From assembly GCA_958431225.1 (NCBI GenBank), contig OY288107.1, positions 1,143,501 to 1,207,500 on the forward strand: a DNA stretch of 64,000 nt, given 5' to 3'. Under the pieces are notes generated by a model. It was not told the DNA's origin. It did no database searches and saw only the letters and a list, made by a program, of their open reading frames with translations. A program made the translations under genes and the position numbers. Source of the stretch: an uncultured Alphaproteobacteria bacterium (GTDB lineage: Bacteria; Pseudomonadota; Alphaproteobacteria; Puniceispirillales; UBA1172). Position 1 is the first letter of the stretch. Every line of letters starts with the position of its first letter. Positions 17,288 to 26,327 of this stretch are shown here, one piece after another.

Positions 17288-18799
17288 ATGTTTGAAAGTT
17301 TGAGCGAAAAATTAACCGGCGTTTTTGACCGCTTGCGGGGGCGTGGGAGCCTAAGCGAGGGCGATGTTGATGCGGCGTTGCGTGAAGTGCGGGTGGCGTT
17401 GTTAGAAGCGGATGTCGCCCTGCCCGTGGTCAAGGATTTTGTCGCCAATATTCGTAGCCGTGCTATTGGCAGTGATGTGTTGAAATCGGTGACGCCCGGG
17501 CAGATGGTGGTGAAAATTGTCCATGATGCTTTGGTGGAAATGCTGGGGGCGGCAGAATCTGCGCTCAATTTTAATGTCGCACCCCCGGCGGTGATTTTGT
17601 TGGTGGGGTTGCAAGGTAGCGGTAAAACCACGAGCGCCGGGAAATTGGCGCGCCATCTTTTGCAGAAAGAAAAAAAGAAAGTGATGTTGGCATCGCTTGA
17701 TGTGTCGCGCCCTGCCGCCCGCGAACAATTACGGCTTTTGGGCGAACAAGCTGGGGTGGCGGTTTTGCCCGAACAAGATAACGAGACCCCCGAAAAAATT
17801 GCTACACGCGCGCTTCAAGCCGCGAAATTGCAATCCCAAGATGTGCTGATTTTAGACACCGCAGGGCGCACGAGCATTGATGCCGCACTGATGGCAGAGG
17901 CGGCGGCAGTGGCTAAACTTGCCAAGCCCCAAGAGACGTTGTTGGTTGCCGATGCGCTGACCGGACAGGATGCGGTAGCAACGGCGACGGCTTTTCATGA
18001 AGCACTGCCCTTGACCGGCATTATTTTGACGCGCGCCGATGGCGATAGTCGTGGCGGGGCGGCGTTGTCTATGCGCCATGTGACCGGCTGTCCGCTTAAA
18101 TTTTTGGGGGTGGGGGAAAAGCAGGACGCGCTTGAAGCCTTTGATGCCGAACGTATGGCCGGGCGGATTTTGGGCATGGGCGATGTCGTGGGCTTGGTGG
18201 AAAAAGCCTCCGAGACCATTGAAGCCGAGGAAGCCGAACGGCTGGCTTCGCGCATGGCAAAAGGGCAATTTGATTTGAGCGATTTTTTGGCACAGTTACG
18301 GCAGCTCAAAAAAATGGGGGGCATGGGCGGTTTGATGGGGATGCTCCCGGGCATCGGCAAAATGCAGAAAGCCATTAAAGCCGCCGGCATTGATGATAGT
18401 TATTTTAATCGCCAAGAAGCCATTATCCTGTCTATGAATAAAAAGGAACGGCGACAGGTGGGGCTTTTGAATGCCTCGAGGCGCCGCCGTATCGCCGCCG
18501 GGTCAGGCACGTCGGTGCAGGATGTCAATCGGCTGGTCAAACAATATCAAGATATGGCGAAAATGATGAAACGTTTAGGCAAGGCCGGGGGCGGCGACCC
18601 GGCGGCGATGGCGGCGATGTTTGGGGGGGGCAATGCGCCTGCTGATGCTGATGTTGCTAGCGGGGCTAGTAATGGGGAGGCGATGCCGAATTTGGGAAAT
18701 ATGCCCGACCTATCTGCGCTTAAAGCGATGCGCGGGGGCGGGCTACCGGGATTAGGCGGCGGCTTGCCTAGTTTTAATCCCAAGAAGAAGAAACGTTGA
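17288..18799 (+). CDS. ffh: Signal recognition particle protein Ffh (SRP54)
   Basis: Ffh binds signal sequences and SRP RNA and delivers translating ribosomes to FtsY. The N domain, P-loop GLQGSGKTT (near 107) and DTAGR make up the NG part; the methionine-rich M domain starts near residue 300 with [13 protein letters not shown] and the RNA-binding [18 protein letters not shown] glycine- and alanine-rich tail of about 70 residues follows, longer than in E. coli. It heads the ffh-rpsP-rimM-trmD-rplS group. Confidence 0.97.
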   Translation: MFESLSEKLTGVFDRLRGRGSLSEGDVDAALREVRVALLEADVALPVVKDFVANIRSRAIGSDVLKSVTPGQMVVKIVHDALVEMLGAAESALNFNVAPPAVILLVGLQGSGKTTSAGKLARHLLQKEKKKVMLASLDVSRPAAREQLRLLGEQAGVAVLPEQDNETPEKIATRALQAAKLQSQDVLILDTAGRTSIDAALMAEAAAVAKLAKPQETLLVADALTGQDAVATATAFHEALPLTGIILTRADGDSRGGAALSMRHVTGCPLKFLGVGEKQDALEAFDAERMAGRILGMGDVVGLVEKASETIEAEEAERLASRMAKGQFDLSDFLAQLRQLKKMGGMGGLMGMLPGIGKMQKAIKAAGIDDSYFNRQEAIILSMNKKERRQVGLLNASRRRRIAAGSGTSVQDVNRLVKQYQDMAKMMKRLGKAGGGDPAAMAAMFGGGNAPADADVASGASNGEAMPNLGNMPDLSALKAMRGGGLPGLGGGLPSFNPKKKKR

Positions 18800-18828
18800 A
18801 AAAACATGTTAAGGAAAGGAAACACAAC

Positions 18829-19344
18829 ATGGCTTTGAAAATCAGACTAGCGCGGGGCGGCGCGAAAAAACGCCCATTCTATCGTATTGTCGTGGCGGAG
18901 GCTTCTGCCCCCCGCGATGGGCGCTTTGTTGAACGGCTGGGCTCGTATAATCCGATGCTCAAGGCGGGGCATAGTGAGCGTTTGGTGCTTGACCAAACCC
19001 GCGCGCAATATTGGATGTCCAAAGGCGCCAAGCCGACTTTGCGCGTGCATAAAATGATGACGGCGCTAGGGATGCTGGCGGCACCGGAAATCCGCGAACA
19101 ACCCAAAAAATCCGCCCCGGGCAAGAAGCGGTTAGAACGTGAGGCGGAAGCGGCAGCCCCCGAGGGGGGCGCACCTGCTGAGGAGGCACAAGCGGAAGCC
19201 CCTGTTGAGGAAGCACCCGCAGAGGAAACCCCCGCAGAAGCACCTGTTGAGGAAGCCCCTACGGAAGAAGCACCTGCTGAGGAAAAACCCGCAGATGAAT
19301 CTGCCGAAGAAGAATCCGCCTCTGACGACAGCAAAACCGAGTAG
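18829..19344 (+). CDS. rpsP: 30S ribosomal protein S16 with long acidic C-terminal extension
   Basis: The first 80 residues are a normal S16 ([21 protein letters not shown] and a clear GSYNPM). The rest, to 171, is a low-complexity tail of alanine, glutamate and proline built from irregular repeats of [10 protein letters not shown]. Extensions are known in alphaproteobacterial S16, but this one is long and strongly acidic for a ribosomal protein. I start at ATG 18829, behind AAGGAAAGGA; the upstream frame from 18796 overlaps ffh. Confidence 0.95.
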   Translation: MALKIRLARGGAKKRPFYRIVVAEASAPRDGRFVERLGSYNPMLKAGHSERLVLDQTRAQYWMSKGAKPTLRVHKMMTALGMLAAPEIREQPKKSAPGKKRLEREAEAAAPEGGAPAEEAQAEAPVEEAPAEETPAEAPVEEAPTEEAPAEEKPADESAEEESASDDSKTE

Positions 19345-19347
19345 CTT

Positions 19348-19872
19348 ATGGCGGAACAGGTGATTGCTGTTGGTGTGATTACTGCGCCGCATGGCATTCG
19401 TGGGGCGGTGAAAATTAAACCTTTTACCGCCCGTCCTGAAGGCGTGGTGGCGTATGGGGCGGTTTATGATAAAGCCGGGCGGGCTTATGATATTCGCATT
19501 GAACGCCACGCCAAAGGGCAACTCATCTGCCGTGTTGATGGTGTCAATGACCGCAACGCCGCCGAGAATCTACGCAATACTTGGCTCTATATTAACCGCG
19601 ACCAACTGCCCGAAGAATCTGGGTATTTTTATCAAAATGATCTGCTTGGGGCTAAAGTGGAAGACCAAGATGGCAATGTTGTCGGCATCTGCACCGGGTT
19701 TTTTGATTTTGGTGGCGGCGCGATGTTGGAAATTGAACGCCCCGAAAATCTGCGGGTTTTGGTGCCTTTTGCCCAAAAATATCGGTTGTCGGTGGATGCC
19801 GAGGTGATTCGCCTCACTATTGACCCGATTTGGCTTGAAGACACGGCAAAAACAAAGGGTAAGCGCGCATGA
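19348..19872 (+). CDS. rimM: Ribosome maturation factor RimM
   Basis: RimM assists late assembly of the 30S head near S19. The N-terminal VGVITAPHGIRGAVKIKPFT is the family signature and a C-terminal PRC-barrel follows, with LGAKVEDQDGNVVG and LVPFAQKY. 174 residues, usual length. It begins three bases after rpsP and its stop overlaps trmD (ATGA), the standard order. Confidence 0.95.
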   Translation: MAEQVIAVGVITAPHGIRGAVKIKPFTARPEGVVAYGAVYDKAGRAYDIRIERHAKGQLICRVDGVNDRNAAENLRNTWLYINRDQLPEESGYFYQNDLLGAKVEDQDGNVVGICTGFFDFGGGAMLEIERPENLRVLVPFAQKYRLSVDAEVIRLTIDPIWLEDTAKTKGKRA

Positions 19873-20600
19873 CAGCATCAAACAAACAAACATGGTCGGC
19901 GGGGGTGATTACTTTATTTCCAAACATGTTTCCCGGATTGCTTGCCGAATCCTTGGCGGGTAAGGCTTTGGCGGCGGGGATTTGGTCGCTCTCCGTGACC
20001 GATTTGCGCGATTTTGGCGTGGGTAAGCATAGAAAAGTTGATGACCCGCCTTTTGGCGGCGGGGCGGGGATGGTGTTGCGGGGGGATGTGATGGCGGCGG
20101 CGGTGGCGGCTACGGCGGCGCAACTGCCGCAAAATGTTAGGCGCATTTATTTGAGTCCGCGTGGGAAACCTCTCAATCAAAATCTTGTGGCTGATTTAGC
20201 AGAATCTACGGGGGTTTTGTTGGTGTGCGGACGCTATGAGGGGTTGGATGAACGCGCCATTACCGCATCCAAATTAGAAGAAATCAGCATCGGCGATTAT
20301 GTGCTATCCGGGGGCGAGGTGGCGGCACAGGTTTTGCTCGATGCCGTCATCCGCTTGCTCCCCGAAGTTATCGGCAACGCCGAATCGCACCGCCATGATA
20401 GTTTCGCCGATGGGCTGTTAGAACACCCCCATTACACGCATCCGCGCGATTTGGCGGGGGATGCCGTGCCGGAGGTGCTGATAAGCGGCGACCATGCGCG
20501 TATTGAGGCATGGCGACGCAAGCAAGCCGAGGCACTTACCCGTGCGCGGCGTCCTGATTTATTAGAAATGCAAAAAGCGCGTGACAAATCAAAAAACTAA
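19869..20600 (+). CDS. trmD: tRNA (guanine37-N1) methyltransferase TrmD
   Basis: TrmD makes m1G37 in tRNAs that read CNN codons and prevents +1 frameshifting. The SPOUT knot is clear: VTLFPNMF-like start, DPPFGGGAGM, the SAM loop LVCGRYEGLDER and SIGDYVLSGGE, then LLEHPHYTHP in the C-terminal part. 243 residues matches the family. Coupled to rimM by overlap and followed by rplS after 68 bases. Confidence 0.97.
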   Translation: MTASNKQTWSAGVITLFPNMFPGLLAESLAGKALAAGIWSLSVTDLRDFGVGKHRKVDDPPFGGGAGMVLRGDVMAAAVAATAAQLPQNVRRIYLSPRGKPLNQNLVADLAESTGVLLVCGRYEGLDERAITASKLEEISIGDYVLSGGEVAAQVLLDAVIRLLPEVIGNAESHRHDSFADGLLEHPHYTHPRDLAGDAVPEVLISGDHARIEAWRRKQAEALTRARRPDLLEMQKARDKSKN

Positions 20601-20668
20601 TGCTATATGACCGACAACTTTAACCCTAATCGCGCTCTCAAAGCAGAAGTAAAATTGGAGAAACTGCC

Positions 20669-21109
20669 ATGAATATTCTTGACCAGATTGGCAAAAAAGA
20701 AATGGATAAAGTGCTGGCTAATGGCGGGATTCCTGACTTTGGCGCCGGCGATACTTTGCGCGTGGATGTCAAAGTCGTTGAAGGCACCCGCGAGCGTATT
20801 CAGGCGTTTGAAGGCGTCTGTATTGCGCGCAAATCTGCGGGGGTTAATTCGTCTTTCACCGTGCGTAAAATTTCTTACGGCGAGGGGGTTGAACGTATTT
20901 TTCCCCTTTATTCGCCGCGCATTTCCGCTATTAAAGTGTTGCGCCGTGGTAAAGTGCGCCGGGCGAAACTTTACTATCTCCGCGACCGCCGTGGTAAAGC
21001 CGCGCGCATCGTGGAAAATACCCGCGACCGCAATAAGGGTGCTAGTGCCGGTGCCGGTGCTGATAGTGCTGAAACCAACACTAAAGACGACACCACCGCT
21101 ACCGCTTAA
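20669..21109 (+). CDS. rplS: 50S ribosomal protein L19
   Basis: The L19 core fills the first 120 residues: [30 protein letters not shown] and the basic [20 protein letters not shown] short alanine-, threonine- and acid-rich tail follows. A GGAG sequence precedes the ATG. It ends the ribosomal group; no clear hairpin terminator with a T run separates it from leuC. Confidence 0.96.
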   Translation: MNILDQIGKKEMDKVLANGGIPDFGAGDTLRVDVKVVEGTRERIQAFEGVCIARKSAGVNSSFTVRKISYGEGVERIFPLYSPRISAIKVLRRGKVRRAKLYYLRDRRGKAARIVENTRDRNKGASAGAGADSAETNTKDDTTATA

Positions 21110-21177
21110 TGCGTCCCCCTTTTGTGATTATCCACTTAGGGGCGTTAGTATCGTGGCACTAGTGTCTGGAGAATCTG

Positions 21178-22578
21178 ATGGCTAAAACTTTATTTGATAA
21201 AATTTGGGAGGCGCATCTGATCCACCGTGATGCCGATGGGTCTAGTTTGATTTATATTGACCGCCATCTCGTCCATGAGGTCACTAGCCCCCAAGCCTTT
21301 GAGGGTTTGCGTCAAGCCGGGCGGGTTGTGGCTAATCCTGAACGCACTTTGGCGGTGGCGGACCACAACATTCCCACGAGCGACCGCAGTCAAGGGATAG
21401 CCGATGCCGAATCGCGGATTCAGATTGAAACCTTGGAAAAAAATGCCCGCGATTTTGGCGTGCCGTATTTTGATATGTTGGATATGCGCCAAGGCATCGT
21501 CCATGTCATTGGTCCCGAACAAGGCTTTACGCAACCGGGTATGACGATTGTTTGTGGCGATTCGCATACGGCGACGCATGGGGCGTTTGGCGCGTTGGCT
21601 TTCGGTATCGGCACATCGGAGGTGGAGCATGTTTTGGCAACGCAAACGCTCATCCAACAGCCGGCGAAAAATATGCGGATTACCGTCAATGGTGCCCTGC
21701 AAGCGGGGGTGACGGCAAAGGATGTGATTCTGGCAATCATCGGGCAGATTGGCACGGCGGGGGGCACCGGGCATGTGATTGAATATGCGGGGGATGTCAT
21801 GCGCGGGCTCAGTATGGAAGGGCGGATGACGATTTGTAATATGTCTATTGAAGCGGGGGCACGGGCGGGGATGATTGCCCCCGATGAAACGACTTTTGCC
21901 TATTTGAAGGGCAAGCCGATGGCACCCACTGGCGCAGATTGGGAGGCGGCGTTGGCTTGGTGGTCAAGCCTTAAATCCGATGCGGGTGCGCGCTATGACC
22001 AAGAAATTGCCATTGATGCCGCCGCTATTGCCCCCACGGTGACTTGGGGGACGAGTCCTGAAGATACCGCCGCGATTACCGGCCATGTTCCCGACCCGGC
22101 CATCGAGCGCGACCCCGCACGCAAAGCCAAAATTACGCGCGCTTTGGATTATATGGGGCTTGAGGGGGGGATGAAAATTGCTGATATTGCCATTGATACG
22201 GTGTTTATCGGCTCATGCACCAATAGCCGTATTGAAGATTTACGCGCCGCCGCCGCGATTGCCGAGGGGCGCAAAGTTCTGCCATCGGTGCGCGCGATGA
22301 TTGTGCCCGGGTCAGGCTTGGTGAAAAAGCAAGCCGAGGAAGAAGGCTTGGCGGATATTTTTAAGGCGGCAGGATTTGATTGGCGCGAGGCCGGGTGTTC
22401 TATGTGCCTCGCCATGAATGCCGACCGCTTGCGCGCGGGCGAACGCTGTGCTTCAACCTCTAACCGCAATTTTGAAGGCCGCCAAGGACGCGGCGGGCGC
22501 ACGCATCTGGTTAGCCCCGAAATGGCAGTCGCCGCCGCCATAAGCGGACGCCTCACCGATGTGCGCGAACTGGCTTAA
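21178..22578 (+). CDS. leuC: 3-isopropylmalate dehydratase large subunit
   Basis: LeuC with LeuD isomerises 2-isopropylmalate to 3-isopropylmalate in leucine synthesis. It is an aconitase-family protein of 466 residues. The 4Fe-4S ligands are in GSCTNSR (near 347) and GCSMC (near 407 and 410), and [13 protein letters not shown] is typical of the group. GGAGAA precedes the ATG. The gene sits directly after rplS and is followed by leuD after 14 bases, so the leucine genes may share the ribosomal transcript; I see no leucine-rich leader peptide. Confidence 0.97.
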   Translation: MAKTLFDKIWEAHLIHRDADGSSLIYIDRHLVHEVTSPQAFEGLRQAGRVVANPERTLAVADHNIPTSDRSQGIADAESRIQIETLEKNARDFGVPYFDMLDMRQGIVHVIGPEQGFTQPGMTIVCGDSHTATHGAFGALAFGIGTSEVEHVLATQTLIQQPAKNMRITVNGALQAGVTAKDVILAIIGQIGTAGGTGHVIEYAGDVMRGLSMEGRMTICNMSIEAGARAGMIAPDETTFAYLKGKPMAPTGADWEAALAWWSSLKSDAGARYDQEIAIDAAAIAPTVTWGTSPEDTAAITGHVPDPAIERDPARKAKITRALDYMGLEGGMKIADIAIDTVFIGSCTNSRIEDLRAAAAIAEGRKVLPSVRAMIVPGSGLVKKQAEEEGLADIFKAAGFDWREAGCSMCLAMNADRLRAGERCASTSNRNFEGRQGRGGRTHLVSPEMAVAAAISGRLTDVRELA

Positions 22579-22592
22579 TTGAGGAGAATCGC

Positions 22593-23198
22593 ATGCAGAA
22601 ATTTCATACCCATAAAGGCATCGCCGCGCCTTTGGATATTATGAATGTGGATACCGATATGCTCATCCCCAAGCAGTTTTTGAAAACCATCAAACGCACG
22701 GGACTAGGGGTGCATTTATTTGATGAGATGCGCTATGCGAAAAACGGCGATGAGATCGCAGATTTTATCCTCAACCAACCCCCCTACCGCCAAGCGAGCA
22801 TTTTGGTGACCGGCGATAATTTCGGTTGCGGGTCAAGCCGCGAACACGCACCATGGGCGTTGCTGGATTTCGGGGTGCGCGTGGTGATTTCCACAAGTTT
22901 TGCCGATATTTTTTACAATAATTGTTTCAAGAATGGCATCCTGCCGATTACCATATCGGCAAGCGACCGCGAGGCATTGATGGCGGATGCGCGTGATAGC
23001 GAAAATCCTGAACTGGAGGTGGATTTGCCGAATCAGGTGATTCGCCGTCCTAATGGGGCAAGCATTGCGTTTGACATTGACCCCTTTAGAAAACAATGCC
23101 TGTTGGATGGGGTGGATGATATTGGACTGACTTTGGAAAAATCCGAAGCGATTGATGCTTTTGCTAAAAAACGCCGCACCACGCATCCTTGGTTGTAA
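22593..23198 (+). CDS. leuD: 3-isopropylmalate dehydratase small subunit
   Basis: The swivelling subunit of isopropylmalate isomerase, 201 residues. [14 protein letters not shown] and [17 protein letters not shown] are the family motifs, and [11 protein letters not shown] is in the usual place. GAGGAG precedes the start. A short spacer of near-repeated GGGGCT(T/G)TAAT units separates it from leuB. Confidence 0.96.
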   Translation: MQKFHTHKGIAAPLDIMNVDTDMLIPKQFLKTIKRTGLGVHLFDEMRYAKNGDEIADFILNQPPYRQASILVTGDNFGCGSSREHAPWALLDFGVRVVISTSFADIFYNNCFKNGILPITISASDREALMADARDSENPELEVDLPNQVIRRPNGASIAFDIDPFRKQCLLDGVDDIGLTLEKSEAIDAFAKKRRTTHPWL

Positions 23199-23248
23199 TG
23201 GGGCTGTAATGGGGCTTTAATCGGGGCTTTAATAAGGATAAGCGCGCC

Positions 23249-24358
23249 ATGAAAAATCGCAAAATTATGATTATGCCCGGGGATGGCATCGGCCCCGAGG
23301 TCATGGATGCCACATTGAAAATCGCTGACTGGCTGGCAAAATATCGTGCGTTTTCGTTTGATACGCAGTTCGGGCTGTGCGGGGCGGTGTCGTATGAAAA
23401 ACATGGCGTGCCTCTGACCGATGAGACTATGGCGGATGTGCTGGCGTGTGATGCGGTGTTGTTCGGGGCGGTGGGCGACCCCCGCTATGATGATCTAGCG
23501 TTTGAACTCAAACCTGAACGCGGGCTGTTGCGGATTCGTAAAGAGTTGGACCTTTATGCTAATTTGCGCCCGGCGCTCGTGTTCCCGCCTTTGGTTGCGG
23601 CATCTACCCTCAAAGAAGATGTCATTTCGGGGTTGGATATTATGATTGTGCGCGAACTCACTGGCGGGTCATATTTTGCCGAACCGCGCGGGCGTGAGAC
23701 GCGTGCTGGTGTCGTCTGTGCGTTTGATACCAATCTTTATTCGGTGCCTGAAATTGAACGCATCGGGCGCGTGGCATTTGACCTCGCCCGCAAACGCAAC
23801 CAGAAAATCACTAGCGTCGAAAAAGCCAATGTCATGCATTCAGGGGTGCTGTGGCGGGAGACTATGATGGCGCTCCATAAAAGTGAAGGCGCGGGTTTGG
23901 ACTATGAAAATATGTATGCCGATAATTGTGCCATGCAATTAGTACGCACGCCGAAGCAATTTGATGTCATTGTCACCGATAATCTTTTCGGCGATCTATT
24001 GTCGGATTGTGCGGCGATGCTGACCGGCTCGCTGGGGATGTTGCCCTCGGCGTCTTTGGGTGAGGTGGATGCGGAAAGCGGGATGCGCCGTGCTTTTTAT
24101 GAACCTGTGCATGGCTCTGCCCCGGATATTGCCGGGCAAGGCAAAGCCAATCCGTTGGCGCAATTATTGAGCCTCGCTATGATGCTCCGCTATTCGTTTG
24201 ATATGGGTGCAGATGCGGATTTGCTGGAACGGGCGGTGGAAATGGCGCTGGCTAGTGGCAAGCGCACCGGCGATATTATGGTCGCTGGGGCAGAACAGGT
24301 CAGCACCGATGACATGGCGGGCGCGGTCATTACCGCCCTTGATACACTAGCAAGATAG
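23249..24358 (+). CDS. leuB: 3-isopropylmalate dehydrogenase
   Basis: LeuB oxidises and decarboxylates 3-isopropylmalate with NAD. The 369 residues include MPGDGIGPEVM at the N-terminus, the LRKxLxLYANLRP-type substrate loop (RIRKELDLYANLRP), ELTGGSYF typical of LeuB rather than Icd, the DNLFGDLLSD metal site and the NAD loop VHGSAPDIAG. Eleven bases separate it from asd. Confidence 0.97.
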   Translation: MKNRKIMIMPGDGIGPEVMDATLKIADWLAKYRAFSFDTQFGLCGAVSYEKHGVPLTDETMADVLACDAVLFGAVGDPRYDDLAFELKPERGLLRIRKELDLYANLRPALVFPPLVAASTLKEDVISGLDIMIVRELTGGSYFAEPRGRETRAGVVCAFDTNLYSVPEIERIGRVAFDLARKRNQKITSVEKANVMHSGVLWRETMMALHKSEGAGLDYENMYADNCAMQLVRTPKQFDVIVTDNLFGDLLSDCAAMLTGSLGMLPSASLGEVDAESGMRRAFYEPVHGSAPDIAGQGKANPLAQLLSLAMMLRYSFDMGADADLLERAVEMALASGKRTGDIMVAGAEQVSTDDMAGAVITALDTLAR

Positions 24359-24369
24359 AGGCGGAGACG

Positions 24370-25404
24370 ATGGGATACAATGTTGCTGTAGTCGGTGCCA
24401 CAGGTGCGGTAGGGGCAGAGATGCTCAAAACCCTAGCCGAACGTCAATTTCCTGCGGATAAAATCTTTGCCCTAGCCTCGCGCAATTCGGTGGGGAAGGT
24501 GGTTAGCTATGGCGAAGATAGCGAACTCACCGTGCAAGAATTGGATAAATTTGATTTTGCCGATGCCGATATCGCGCTATTTTCGGCAGGGGGGGGGATT
24601 GCGACAAATCTCGCGCCCAAAGCCGGGGCTGCGGGGTGCGTGGTTATTGATAATTCCTCGGCGTTTCGTATGGATGCGGATGTGCCGTTAATTGTGCCTG
24701 AGGTCAATGGGCAGGTGCTAGATGCGTATTTCAAAGACCCTGACCGCCGCAACATTATCGCCAATCCGAATTGTTCCACCGCCCAAATGGTGCTGGCGTT
24801 GAAGCCGCTACATGAAGCGTATAATATCCGCCGTGTCGTTGTTTCCACCTATCAAGCCGTGTCCGGTGCCGGGCGTCCGTCTATGGAAGAATTGTTTGAA
24901 CAAACGCGCGGGGTTTTTGTCAATCAATTCAAAAGCCCTGAGTTATTTACCAAAGAAATCGCCTTTAATGTCATCCCGCATATTGATGTGTTTATGGATG
25001 ACGGCTTTACCAAAGAAGAATGGAAAATGGTCGTGGAAACCCAAAAGATTCTAGACCCCGCCATTGATGTCGTCGCCCATTGCGTGCGCGTACCGGTATT
25101 TATCGGGCATAGCGAGGCGGTGTTTATTGATTGCACCCGCCCGGTGGATGAAGAAGAAGCCCGAAAATTGCTCCGCGCCACCGCTGGCGTATCGGTGGTA
25201 GATCACCGCGTTGATGAAGGCTATGTCACCCCCAAAGAAGCGGCAGGCGAAGACGCGGTATTTATATCACGCCTCCGCCGCGACCCCACGGTGCAGAATG
25301 GTTTAGTGTTCTGGTGCGTCTCCGACAATCTCCGCAAAGGCGCAGCCCTCAATTCAGTGCAAATTGCCGAAGAATGCCTGCAAAGAGGGTTAGGCGATTC
25401 ATAA
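24370..25404 (+). CDS. asd: Aspartate-semialdehyde dehydrogenase
   Basis: Asd reduces aspartyl phosphate to the semialdehyde, the branch point to lysine and diaminopimelate, threonine and methionine. GATGAVGAEML binds NADP and the active-site cysteine is Cys135 in NPNCSTAQM. 344 residues. A GCGGAGACG sequence precedes the ATG. It is the last gene before a pair of strong hairpins (25435-25486) that probably separate it from sdhC. Confidence 0.96.
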   Translation: MGYNVAVVGATGAVGAEMLKTLAERQFPADKIFALASRNSVGKVVSYGEDSELTVQELDKFDFADADIALFSAGGGIATNLAPKAGAAGCVVIDNSSAFRMDADVPLIVPEVNGQVLDAYFKDPDRRNIIANPNCSTAQMVLALKPLHEAYNIRRVVVSTYQAVSGAGRPSMEELFEQTRGVFVNQFKSPELFTKEIAFNVIPHIDVFMDDGFTKEEWKMVVETQKILDPAIDVVAHCVRVPVFIGHSEAVFIDCTRPVDEEEARKLLRATAGVSVVDHRVDEGYVTPKEAAGEDAVFISRLRRDPTVQNGLVFWCVSDNLRKGAALNSVQIAEECLQRGLGDS

Positions 25405-25410
25405 TTGATG

Positions 25411-25486
25411 CGCACATAACCCAACCCCGCACCAAAAAAACGCCGCGGGGCGTTCCCCGCAAAAAACGCTGCGGGGCGTTCCCCGC
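25411..25486 (-). repeat. Hairpin repeat element, tandem double copy
   Basis: Two 26-bp units (25435-25460 and 25461-25486) lie head to tail between asd and sdhC. On the minus strand each reads GCGGGG-AACG-CCCCGC, then AGCG or GGCG, then six or seven T and, after the second, GGTGC. That is the same plan as the repeats at 13781, 14001 and 58783. On the minus strand each hairpin ends in a T run and could terminate minus-strand transcripts; a plus-strand asd transcript would not meet a T run. Confidence 0.7.
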
Positions 25487-25515
25487 TTGACGTGTTAAGG
25501 CTAGGCTATTAGACT
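25487..25515 (+). promoter_or_regulatory. Putative promoter of the sdhCDAB operon
   Basis: TTGACG (25487-25492) and TAGACT (25510-25515) are 17 bases apart. The start point would fall at or next to the sdhC ATG at 25522, and no ribosome binding site is visible, so the message may be leaderless. Seen boxes, inferred activity. Confidence 0.5.
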
Positions 25516-25521
25516 GCTTCT

Positions 25522-25911
25522 ATGACTGCTAAACGTCCATTATCGCCGCATTTGATGATTTATCGTCCGCAGCTGACTTCGGTGATGTCTATTTTGCATC
25601 GGCTGACTGGGGTGGCTTTGGCTTTGGGGATGGTGTTTTTGGTTTGGTGGTTGGTGGCTTTGGCGCAAGGCGGGGGGGATTATCAATTGGTGCGTTTGGT
25701 TGCTGGGCATGTTTTGGGGCGGTTGGTGTTGTTGGGGTTTTTTGTTGCGACCATCTATCATTTAGCCAATGGCATGCGTCATTTATTTTGGGATTTTGGT
25801 GTGGGGTTGAGCCTTGAAGGGGTCTATCGTGGTGGCTATTTGGTGCTGGCGGTGACGGGGTTGAGTGTGCTTGGCGGGGTTTTTCTTTTGTTTTTTTGCG
25901 GGGGGGCTTGA
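25522..25911 (+). CDS. sdhC: Succinate dehydrogenase cytochrome b556 subunit
   Basis: SdhC is a membrane anchor of complex II that binds haem and ubiquinone. The 129 residues begin RPLSPHLMIYRPQLTSVMSILHR-like with the conserved serine and arginine of the quinone pocket, and contain three hydrophobic helices. The haem histidine lies in YHLANGMRHLFWD. The coding strand is very G/T-rich. Its TGA overlaps the sdhD ATG. Confidence 0.93.
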   Translation: MTAKRPLSPHLMIYRPQLTSVMSILHRLTGVALALGMVFLVWWLVALAQGGGDYQLVRLVAGHVLGRLVLLGFFVATIYHLANGMRHLFWDFGVGLSLEGVYRGGYLVLAVTGLSVLGGVFLLFFCGGA

Positions 25912-26324
25912 TGGCGCGGGGACAATCTAAACGTGAATTTGTTGGGCGCTCGCTTTTGGGGCGGGCTAAAGGGCATGGCGCGGCGCGTTCGGGCGTGGGG
26001 CATTGGTGGATGCAACGCCTTACCGCTTTGGGATTGATTCCGTTGGTGGTCTATTGTCTCGTTAGTTTTTTGACGCTTGCGGATGCGGAACTTGGCACGG
26101 CGCGGGATTGGCTTGCGGCGCCGTTTCATGCGGTGATGATGTTGTTGCTTGTGGCGGTTGGTTTTTATCATGGCGCACTCGGCTTGCAGGTGGTGATTGA
26201 GGATTATATCGCCCATGAAACACGGCGCATTTTGTTGCTGGCGGCGATGAAAATGCTGATGACGGCGGCGGCGGCGTTGGCGTTATTTAGTGTGTTGCGG
26301 GTGGCATTCGGGGCGGGGGGTTAG
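25911..26324 (+). CDS. sdhD: Succinate dehydrogenase hydrophobic membrane anchor subunit
   Basis: The 137-residue second anchor of complex II, with three hydrophobic segments and the family pattern HWWMQRLTALGLIPL near the N-terminus and HGALGLQVVIEDYI in the haem/quinone region. I start at ATG 25911, which overlaps the sdhC stop (TGATG); the frame open from 25896 is inside sdhC. sdhA follows after three bases. Confidence 0.92.
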   Translation: MARGQSKREFVGRSLLGRAKGHGAARSGVGHWWMQRLTALGLIPLVVYCLVSFLTLADAELGTARDWLAAPFHAVMMLLLVAVGFYHGALGLQVVIEDYIAHETRRILLLAAMKMLMTAAAALALFSVLRVAFGAGG

Positions 26325-26327
26325 GTT

